Part shown: piece by piece, positions 49,382 through 57,635 of the stretch
Layout of the letters: every line of letters begins with the position of its first letter
Position numbering within the stretch: the first letter of the stretch is position 1
NCBI GenBank assembly: GCA_030159075.1
Contig: BROG01000399.1
Span: forward strand, 62,001-126,000
From: Atrina japonica
Taxonomy: Eukaryota; Mollusca; Bivalvia; Pterioida; Pinnidae
Length of the DNA: 64,000 nt
Direction of reading: 5' to 3'
Notes under the pieces: model-generated
What the model was told of the DNA's origin: nothing
The model's database searches: none
The model's input: only the letters and a program-made list of their open reading frames with translations
Program-made: the position numbers and the translations under genes

Positions 49382-52300
49382 GTAAGTACAGTGAAACTTG
49401 TATATAACAACCTCCATAGGGACACAAGAAAACCAGTCTTTATAGGAAGGTGGTCTTTATACAGAGGCTGATTTATACACAAATGGTACTATTGGGAACA
49501 GCAAAAACCGGTCTTTGTGTCCAGGCGGTCTTTACACACATGTGGTCGCTAAAGCAGGTGGTATTTATACACAGGTGGTCACTAAAGCAGGTTTTACTGT
49601 ACTGTATAATACAGATAATGGTCTAATAGAAACTATCATGAGTGTGTCGAGTGGACTATTAGAATATTATCGTACACACAATTAAGACCACCTCTCTCCT
49701 GAGACCACTTTTTGAAATAAAGTCATGCTGTGAAGCCCCTACCTTGACAGTGTTTATGATTTTGTGATGTATCCTGTTTATAATACATGGTAAAAAAAAA
49801 TTTTAAATCAAACTTCTTTAGAGAGATTGCCTGTCTTGAGAGACAGCATGTCAATGGGAGAGAGGAAGGTCTTTCAAGACAGGTACTATAGTAATAAAGC
49901 ATAAGAAGTATTGGCTTGTACATTTATACAGATTTACTGGCATGTGCATTTTTATCTTTTTCTGTAGCTGTGACTGTTTCATGAGAAATGGAGAGAGATG
50001 TGTGTTCAGGGATGGTGATGTATGGCATCACTGCTCCAAACTAGAGGTCAGAAATCTTAAAATTTCTGATTGCTTGTGTTTGAAAGGTATGCTAGTTTTG
50101 TCCAAGTTAAGATGGTTTCCCGGTATATTTAAAACCACATATGGTCTACTCATACATCTGAATATCATATATTTCCGGATAATTGATGATTAGTCTGCAG
50201 ATCACTGAAAATTTAATTAGATTCATGTTCGATTGTCATTGCTGGAGTACAGGTGTCATTTTACAGATTTTGATGTTTTACATATGCATGTAGAACCACT
50301 GATAGACTTTGTACATATAGTAGATCATGATTTACCCCTATAGACTATTTACCTATCGCCAAGTGACTGACACATGTGCTTTTTTGACATCATTTGATTG
50401 TGATGTCATAATCACAAGACGGGCCTTTAATTGTGATGTCATAATTGAAAAGTTTGCCAAAAGATGCCATGTCGGCATTTGGCGATAGGTCAATTAACAA
50501 TGTGGACCCACTTTAATCATCTACATGTAAATATAGATCATTGATGACATAATAGTAGATGACTGTTGATCCGAGTTAAGATCAATATATGACCAACTTA
50601 CAGATCATTAATATAGTATCTATCCACCATTTAGCAGTTCATATATAGATCATTGATAATGTGTCTATAAATAGTTCAACAACTTATAGATCATTGATTG
50701 TGTGTCTATACACCATTCAACAATTTATAGATCATTGATAGTGTGTCGATCTATACACCATTAAACAGATTATTTATAGATTATGGATAGTGTGACAATA
50801 GACTGTTAAACAACTTATAGATTATGGATAGTGTGTCTATAGACCATTAAACAACTTATAGATCATTCATAGTGTGTCTATAGACCATTAGACAACTTAT
50901 AGATCATTCATAGTTTGTCTATAGTCCATTAGACAACTTATAGATCATTCATAGTGTGTCTATAGTCCATTAGACAACTTATAGATCATTCATAGTGTAT
51001 CTATAGTCCATTAGACAACTTATATATCATTCATAGTGTGTCCATTAGACAACTTATAGATCATTCATAGTGTGTCTATACACCATTTCAGTGGTAGTGA
51101 AATAGTAGATCACTTGATCCACATATGACTAACTTATAGATCCCTAATCATAAATTTTCAGTTTTCCATCAATGCTCTATGTACACATTCACTAGTTATC
51201 CTTGTAAAGATCATGGACATTTTACTCAGAGATCAATGATTATCCTTTTATAAATTTGCTGATCTTTTAGCCTCAGTAATTTATCTTTCTAGCATTCCTC
51301 AACATTTTTACTTATAGAGTATTGATTATCTACTCATAGATCCACAAGTACTTACTACTTACTATATACTTTCTATATACAGAAGAACTTTGACAAGTTG
51401 AAGTTCAAGGGACCACTTAGAAAAGCTAAAAAAAAAACATTGAAACTTGGACTCATGGATGGTAACTGAGAACCATACATTTTTAGTTCCACTGTAAGTC
51501 TATAAGGTGTATATGACTACTTCAAAACCATTTAAGACATATATGGTCATTATGATAAATAGTTAGTGCTAGATTTAACATAATTTTCTTGAAATTAAAA
51601 CAGTGAGTGTTTATGAAAAGGAGAAGAATTATCATTTGGTACACATGTAAATTTTGACTTCAAAGTATATGTAGGAATTTTTGTGGTATTTACAGAAATG
51701 CGCCCAAAAATTTATTTGAAACATTGAGAAATTTGACTCATAAAAGTTCAAATTATAAAATGTTTATATGTCAAGTGTTGAATTACAAAATTATTCGGGA
51801 CTTTGTGAATAGTTCGAAACATCAAGAAATTTGACTCATTGAAGTTCAACTGTACTTATAATATAGATGACATTCTGTTCATTAATAGATCTACTAATTA
51901 CATGAATTATTTATTTATAAATCAGTGATTGACTCTTATAGATCAAAACTGACTTTCACTAGGGTGGTGGAAGGATAGCCTAGGAGAAGAGGAAAAGTTT
52001 AATTGATCAGTTTCCAATATCACTGATTTAATGTATGAAAAATATATGATCTTAGATAAAACTGACATTATAATTACAATATATGTCAAGTCATATGGAT
52101 GATAGAAATACTTTTGGTGCTTGTCTTCTTACATCATAAATGTAATCCAGTGAATTTGTGAAGTAGCAGCATAACTTCCCTGGGTTTCATCACCAATGAT
52201 GGCTTTCTTACACTCGACTAAACATTATAGGCTGTATGGGATTAAATGGAACACTTGTGCAACGGAAGAAAAAAACAGAAAAATGTGACAAGTTTCAGTG

Positions 52301-53435
52301 TTCATGTGATGATGCCTCAAGAAATAAGGTCAGTAAGATAATGTCATATTATTTGTCAGTAAAAATAAAGCCAGTATAATTATAATGTCATCAGAAATAA
52401 GGTCAGTAAGATAATGTCATATTATTTGTAGGTAAAAATAAAGTTAGCAAAATTGTGATGTAACAAGAAATAAGGTCAGTAAGATAATGTCATATTATTT
52501 GTCAGTAAAAATAAAGTTAGCAAAATTGTGATGTAACAAGAAATAAGGTCAGTAAGATAATGTCACATTATTTGTCAGTAAAAATAAAGTTAGCAAAATT
52601 GTGATGTAACAAGAAATAAGGTCAGTAAGATTAGTCACATTATTTGTCAGTAAAAATAAAGTTAGCAAAATTGTGATGTAACAAGAAATAAGGTCAGTTA
52701 GATAATGTCACATTAATTGTCAGTAAAAATAAAGTTAGCAAAATTGTGATGTAACAAGAAATAAGGTCAGTTAGATAATGTCACATTATCTGTCAGTAGT
52801 AAATAAAGTAAGCCGTATAATGATGTCACTAGAATAAGGTCAGTTAGATAATGTCACACTATTTGTCAGTAGATAGTAAAGTCAGTAGAGTCATGTCAAT
52901 CGGTAATGTCACATTATTTGTCATGATGCTATCAAAATTATTCAGTAGAATTATGATATCACTGGAAATAAAGTCAGCAAGATAATGTCACATTATTTGT
53001 CAGTAAAAATAAAGTCAGTTGAATTATGATGTCACTAGAAATAAGGTTAGTAAGGTAATGTCACACTATTTTCCATGATGCTATAAAAAATAAAGTCAGT
53101 AGAAAATAAGGTAGAAAGATAATGTCACATTTTTTTCATAATGCTATAAAATCAGCAGAATTATGATGTCACCAGAAACATTAAGGATACAAAGTGATGT
53201 CTAATAGAAATAAATTCAGAGTAATAAAAAGAGAAATACATTTATATTTAGTAAACTGCATGTAGTTTGTATATGTGATGATGTAACTGAGAAAAGTATG
53301 CCACATAAATAAATTTGCCATGGGCTATAATGAAAATAAGGTTTGTCATACTATTTGACCATGAATTATAATTTGATATGTTTGCAGATGTCATGCTGTG
53401 AAGCACCTACCTTACCAGTATTTATGATATTGTGA
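49296..53435 (+). CDS. Small secreted cysteine-rich protein (gene B), four exons
   Basis: Unrecognised family, apparent paralogue of gene A. Exons 49296-49381, 49968-50086, 52231-52328 and 53388-53435 join in frame with the same intron phases as gene A (2, 1, 0), giving 116 codons plus TGA. Signal peptide MSCVRILYFVAVVLLHVTSA, then a short IPCASDCDC start. Thirteen cysteines follow the signal peptide, including CLCLKGC across the exon 2/3 join, QCSC in exon 3 and SCC in exon 4. The core C-x-C-x2-G-C-x21-C-x-C-x9-C is shared with gene A (x20 there). Extra cysteines relative to gene A suggest at least one added disulfide or an unpaired cysteine. A role outside the cell is likely from the signal peptide; no function is assigned. 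Confidence 0.75.
49386..49605. mobile_element. MITE (GGTCTTTATACACAGG family) in gene B intron 1
   Basis: Inverted ends TACAGTGAAACTTGTATATA and GCAGGTTTTACTGTACTGTA. Internal GGTGGTCTTTATACAGAGG and GGTCGCTAAAGCAGGT. It starts 4 bp past the exon 1 donor. Confidence 0.8.
49683..49895. mobile_element. MITE-like sequence resembling 12530-12800, enclosing an exon-4-like copy
   Basis: Left: GACCACCTCTCTCCTGAGACC. Right: TGCCTGTCTTGAGAGACAGC, GGGAGAGAGGAAGGTCT and CAAGACAGGTACTATAGTA. These parallel the two halves of the element in ADPRH intron 5. The middle (49721-49778) matches the gene B exon 4 region instead of the MITE. Confidence 0.5.
49723..49767 (+). pseudogene. Displaced copy of gene B exon 4
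   Basis: The 45-bp reading SCCEAPTLTVFMIL-stop aligns with exon 4 at 53391-53435 (SCCEAPTLPVFMIL-stop). Five substitutions: four at third codon positions without amino-acid change, one changing Pro to Thr. The match continues about 11 bp past the stop (TGTATCCTGTTT). No gene B exon 2 or 3 copies were seen beside it, so it is not part of a complete gene here. Confidence 0.7.
49968..50086 (+). CDS. Gene B exon 2
   Basis: Acceptor TCTTTTTCTGTAG, donor TTGAAAG|GTATGC. Encodes DCDCFMRNGERCVFRDGDVW, HHCSKLEVRNLKISDCLCLK; enters phase 2, leaves phase 1, as gene A exon 2 does. Confidence 0.8.
50349..50493. repeat. Foldback element with ACCTATCGCCAA arms
   Basis: TTTACCTATCGCCAAGTG near 50349 pairs with TTTGGCGATAGGTCAA near 50476-50493. 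Two internal copies of ATTGTGATGTCATAAT. In gene B intron 2. Confidence 0.75.
50590..51080. repeat. 41-bp minisatellite, about 11 units
   Basis: Unit ACAACTTATAGATCATTCAT + AGTGTGTCTATAGTCCATTAG. Central copies nearly identical, edges diverged. In gene B intron 2. Confidence 0.93.
51379..51860. mobile_element. Tigger-like MITE
   Basis: Left TACAGAAGAACTTTGACAAG, then TTGAAGTTCAAGGGACC. Right, inverted, TACAGTTGAACTTCAATGAG. Internal AACATTGAGAAATTTGACTC and AACATCAAGAAATTTGACTC recur, in the style of Tigger subterminal repeats. No ORF. Confidence 0.65.
52231..52328 (+). CDS. Gene B exon 3
   Basis: Acceptor CTAAACATTATAG, donor AAATAAG|GTCAGT. Encodes GCMGLNGTLVQRKKKTEKCD, then KFQCSCDDASRNK. 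The two-residue spacing before GC and the final phase 0 match gene A exon 3. Confidence 0.8.
52315..52850. repeat. 73-bp satellite array starting in gene B exon 3
   Basis: Unit AAGAAATAAGGTCAGTAAGA + TAATGTCATATTATTTGTCA + GTAAAAATAAAGTTAGCAAA + ATTGTGATGTAAC. The first unit contains the last bases of exon 3 and its splice donor; about six further units follow at 73-bp spacing, with decaying versions continuing to about 53170. Confidence 0.93.
53388..53435 (+). CDS. Gene B exon 4 (terminal)
   Basis: Acceptor TTTGATATGTTTGCAG, then MSCCEAPTLPVFMIL and TGA; phase 0 fits exon 3. The first cysteine is ten positions after the CSC cysteine, as in gene A. A possible polyadenylation signal (AAAATAAA) lies near 53537. 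Confidence 0.68.
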   Translation: MSCCEAPTLPVFMIL

Positions 53436-53459
53436 TGTATCCTGTTTCTGTGCCATAAT

Positions 53460-53720
53460 AATCAGACATTTTACAAACAACCTTGCATTTTCAATTTGAT
53501 GTCAGTACATATATGTATCAGTGGTGGATATACAGTAAAATAAACGACATTCTACAAATGACCTTGGATTTTAAATTTGATGTCAGTTCATATCAGTGGT
53601 GGATATACAGTAAAATTATAGGACATTATATAAATGGACATGAATGTCTCTTGTGATGTCAACATATCAATAATAGATATTATGTATAAATCAGACATTA
53701 TGTAAATGACTGTGGATATT
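53460..53720. repeat. Diverged tandem repeat, about 80-bp units
   Basis: GACATTTTACAAA-type starts, TTTGATGTCAG and ATCAGTGGTGGATATACAGT recur about three times; fainter copies continue to about 53900 and at 54575-54690. Confidence 0.7.
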
Positions 53721-53954
53721 TGATGTCAGCATACATCCGTTGTGGCTGTGTTGTATGATAATCAGATATCATATGCATTAAAATGACCATGGATGTTTCA
53801 TTTTTAAGTAAGCGTAAATCTGAAAGAGATAACACACAATATGAAAACATTATATAAATAACACTAATTGGATACTTTGTCCTAATGTTTATATACATGT
53901 ATTGAAAATACACAGTTCATAACAATCAGATATTATACATAAGGTTTTGTTTTA

Positions 53955-54195
53955 TCAAAGTGTCACTCCACAAACAACAATTTTTTCAGTCATATGGTGG
54001 CAGCCAGATTTTAATGGTGGAGGAGAGAATCTGGTTACAGTGTACCCGAAATGAGGCCACTGGTCTTCCGTAGGTAAAATGACAAACTTTCTCGCAAAAT
54101 CAGCTCAGGTTCCAGTGTGACTCGAACCTACTCTGACAAGAGGTGAAAGATGTCATGGTTTTAACTGCAATGTTCTAACCACTTGGCACAACATA
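53955..54195 (-). mobile_element. SINE (family A), diverged copy
   Basis: CAGTCATATGGTGGCAGCC, ATGGTGGAGGAGAGAATCTG and inverted box B CAGTGTGACTCGAACC, then CTAACCACTTGGC. Oriented opposite to the copy starting at 54307. Confidence 0.8.
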
Positions 54196-54306
54196 GATAA
54201 TGGCAGATGTTTCATTTTGATGTCACATTATGTCTGATGAGATACATATACATGTACATAGTAATTATATAAAATTAGTAATTTTCAGACTACTTCATTC
54301 TGATGT

Positions 54307-54547
54307 TGTTGGGGCCTCCGTGGCTGAGTGGTTAGAGCATTGCGCTTTAAATCACACGGCCTCTCACCTCTGCTTCAAATCCCGCTAGGGTCATTTCGAA
54401 TTAAGTGGGAAAGTTTGCCAGTTTTCTTGTGGAAGGTCGGTGGTCTTTACCCGGGTAACCGGGGTTTCTCCTCCACCAATAAAAACTGGACGCCATCATA
54501 TGACTGAAAAATTGTTGAGTATGGCGTTAAATAAAAATCAAATCAAA
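54307..54547 (+). mobile_element. SINE (family A), full-length copy
   Basis: Head CCTCCGTGGCTGAGTGGTTA (box A), GCTTCAAATCCCGC (degraded box B); body GGTAACCGGGGTTTCTCCTCC without gaps; tail TAAATAAAAATCAAATCAAA. The flanks share TTCTGA, a possible partial target duplication. Confidence 0.9.
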
Positions 54548-54884
54548 TCATTCTGAATTTGACATTCATGTACCGATATATGTATATCAGAAGTGGATAA
54601 TTTATGATAATTAGACATTATATAAATGGCATTAGATATATCATTCTGATGTCATTTTATATCAGTAGTGTAGAACAATTATCCACCATTTTAATGTCAA
54701 TTTGTATCAGAAGCAAAAGTCACATAACAAATATAAATCGGGAAAAATACCATGGATATTAAGTTTTAAATAATGTCAATACAATTGTACTCAATATGAA
54801 AACACTATGCATAGAGATAGATTAAAAATAAACAATGCTGCGATTGTTGTTGTCATTTTGTTCTTTCAAACTCCGATTATTTTG

Positions 54885-55165
54885 ACCACTTGCAGTGATC
54901 CAGTGATAGAGTGTATAACTGGGAAGCAGTAGGTCCCAGGTTTGATTTCTGTTACCTAGTCACATCGAAGACTTTAAAAAAATATCATGGGCTCAACTTA
55001 AGAAGTGAAATTCATTGGCTTTTCAAATGAGTCTCAAAACCAAGTTCCTGTGTCACGGAAGGTGTGACATGCCAAAGAATCCTCACAGCATTGACATCAG
55101 TCCATAACACAGTCCGTAACTTGTGGCACTTCATCTATAATTTGTAGTATCTCCAAGTAAGTGTA
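54885..55165 (+). mobile_element. SINE (family B-like), degenerate
   Basis: Head GATCCAGTGATAGAGTGTAT, GGTCCCAGGTTTGATTTC, then TTTTCAAATGAGTCTC and TGTGGCACTTCATC in the family order. Confidence 0.65.
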
Positions 55166-55224
55166 CAATTGATTGGATATAAAAAAAACAATAAAGCATT
55201 ATTGTCATTTTCATGCTCCTCAAA

Positions 55225-55545
55225 CAAAATTTCAAAAAAGCATAGCCTATAGTCACTGCCATGTCTGTCCATCTGTGTGTCGGAACTCATATCTCTTAAA
55301 TCATTCATCAGAATTTTATCATATTTCACACAAATGTTCCTTGGTACAGGGACCTTTGAACAAATGTCATTTCTGAAAGGTCAAGATCAACCAGCACATA
55401 TGGTTAAAATTGGGAAGACCTCATATCTCATAAACCATCATTAGAATTCTATCATATTTCACAAAAATGTTCCTTGGGACAGGTACTTTTGGTCAAAGGT
55501 CACTAAAGGTAATTTCTGAAAGGTCAAGATCAACCAGTATTGGAT
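55225..55545. repeat. Dispersed repeat, two 145-bp halves
   Basis: CTCATATCTCTTAAATCATT, TATCATATTTCACACAAATG, TTCCTTGGTACAGGGAC and AAAGGTCAAGATCAACCAG occur twice in order. The short ORF through it (55173-55376) is repeat, not gene. Confidence 0.8.
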
Positions 55546-55549
55546 TCAA

Positions 55550-57140
55550 CCTGTGACATTCTGCTGGGAAAATGAATATTGTCAGGCTTATTCAGAAAAG
55601 GAAATCTAGTTTATATGATTTTAAAATTGCACCTAATAATTTTTTTTGGTCAGGTCTTAAGGAAATACAAAATATAACGCCATACTGTTTGTTTGTAGCA
55701 GATAGCAAATTGAATTGGATACTTACAATTTTTAGATGTTTTTAATTACTGGTTGCATCTAATTACCAGACTCAATATATCCAAATTGCACATGTGCTTA
55801 CTTACCATTGGACAGAAACAGTAATATTTATAAAATCATTTCAAATCCCAGGGCATCTACTTGAATTTTTGTTAGAACATTTCCCGATATTTGATTTTCA
55901 AAAGATGACAGATAATTCCAATTTATTATCATTAAATCTCTACATGCAATTTTGAAAAATAGTCTGATGCTTTACTGGATTTTTTTAGATTAATAAAAAA
56001 AATGTTAAAATCTAATCACAACACCTCTCAGACTGTCAACTTTGATTTCAGTTTCCTCTTTGATAATGATAAGATCCTTGCTTGAATATTTTAGTCATTA
56101 TCTTGAAATTTCAGATTAATGTCTTGAATTTTCAAGTTTTTATCTTGAAATTTTATTAACTTAAAAATTCAAGATTGTTCTTTGAAGTTTGCTGTTTAAG
56201 ATAATAATTTGAAAAAAGATAAATAAAATTAAAAAAAAAAAAATAATAATAATTATGGCCACATTGGGCCACTGCATATATGTACCATTACCCATTTTTT
56301 TATTTTCCACCCTAACATTTATATGCAAATTCTGATGAATTTAGAAAATAATATTTTTTCCCAATTGATGACTCTCTAAATTAAGTGAAAAAAAAATCAT
56401 ATGGTGGGGATAGGGATTGGTTGTGATTCTTGTATAAAATTTCCCTTAGTTCTATGTGATAGCATATACTCCCTAACTGATTGATGACTTCAAAGTTGTA
56501 CTCTGTTGTGGTAGCTGACAAAATATACTTTGATATAACATTTTTAAAATATTAAAAATTACATTATCTTAAAACTGAATGCAATAAGAATCACATGTTT
56601 ATTGTAGTTTGTACTAATTTAAGTATACTTAAGACAGTTGTTTTAATACTTTTACAAGTAATTGTTAGAAAGCATGTTTTAATAATATAATTTTTAAATC
56701 ATCAGTTTTCCTTTAAGATATAAATATCTTTTCTCACTTGCAAATATTAGTAAAAAAATAAGTTAGAATTAGTCTGTTGTTTCAATAAATATGTACATTT
56801 CTACTTAATACTTAAATATCATTACCATAATAATTAATATCAGTGATATATATCGCTGTTAATATAATACTGATATTATTAATTTTGTATCTATTTTCTA
56901 TGTAACAATTTCTTTTTGTATATTCATATTAACAACTTTTAATTAAAAAGAATACAAAAAGAGTAAATCCTGTTTCACAAATTATAGTATACCGGTATTT
57001 ACATATCATTATTTATTACACTTAAATTCTATCGGCATTTTTATGCTCTTTTTGGGTGGATTAATGTATTATAAACTGCTACTTTCCTTGTCTGACCTGC
57101 TTCGATACATCAAAGAAAGTGTGGCATATGGGAGATAACT
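55550..57140. other. AT-rich intergenic, no recognised feature
   Basis: A weak inverted repeat around 56828-56882 (AATTAATATCAGTGATATA / TACTGATATTATTAATT). No gene supported. Confidence 0.5.
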
Positions 57141-57142
57141 TG

Positions 57143-57295
57143 TTCTTTACTGATTTCATTGTTACCTCCCTGAAAGGTGTGCAACTATAGCCGCTAGGTG
57201 TATGTTGCCTAATCAAGCGTGACTTCGATAACAAGATCGTCTGAGAAGCCAGTTTAAATGTAGTGGCGGGTGAACAAAGCATCAGTTTATCAACC
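57143..57295 (+). promoter_or_regulatory. Candidate promoter / 5' UTR of the STOX gene
   Basis: CpG-containing words (AGCCGCTAGG, CAAGCGTGACTTCG, AAGATCGTCTG, GTGGCGGG) cluster upstream of the ATG and continue into the exon, in contrast to the AT-rich flank. An in-frame stop-containing ATG (57258) precedes the real start. Confidence 0.4.
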
Positions 57296-57635
57296 ATGTC
57301 CAATCGGAAAGGTGAACGCGTAATTCAAAAACAGCTCCCAGTGACAACTCGTTGTCTGGCTATTGTTTTAACCGCGAAAGAAATCGCACCTGCCGAAGTA
57401 ACAGGCAACGACAGTATTAACGGTAAAGACATTTTGGACGAATTTAAATTAAGAAACAAAGCATGCTTTTGGAATCCAGCGTTATTAGAAAGTATCGATA
57501 AATTGGAATATTTAGGTTTCGTATCTCCTTGCACATTACTTGTTGGAGGGAGTGACTTACATCTGGAAAATTTACGTACGGCGTGGGGGAGGCGTGTGCT
57601 GAAAGAACCCACAAATTTCACCATCCAGCGAGTCG
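57296..57635 (+). CDS. STOX1: Storkhead-box (STOX1/2-type) protein, first coding exon
   Basis: Starts MSNRKGERVIQKQLPVTTRC and reads 113 codons plus one base to GAGTCG|GTGAGT. The stretch NKACFWNPALLESIDKLEYL and FVSPCTLLVG ... LRTAWGRRVLKEP..FTIQRVG aligns along its length with the N-terminal exon of human STOX1 (NARCFWNARL...LLV...LRDAWRRRALRPP..FRIRAVG), and the intron falls at the same place, after the RAVG/QRVG glycine. The N-terminal LAIVL also corresponds to the LALVL of STOX1. STOX proteins are winged-helix transcription regulators; the winged-helix exon is downstream and was not found before the window ends, so intron 1 is longer than 6.3 kb. Invertebrates usually have one STOX gene, so the STOX1 symbol indicates the family and not strict orthology. 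Confidence 0.8.
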
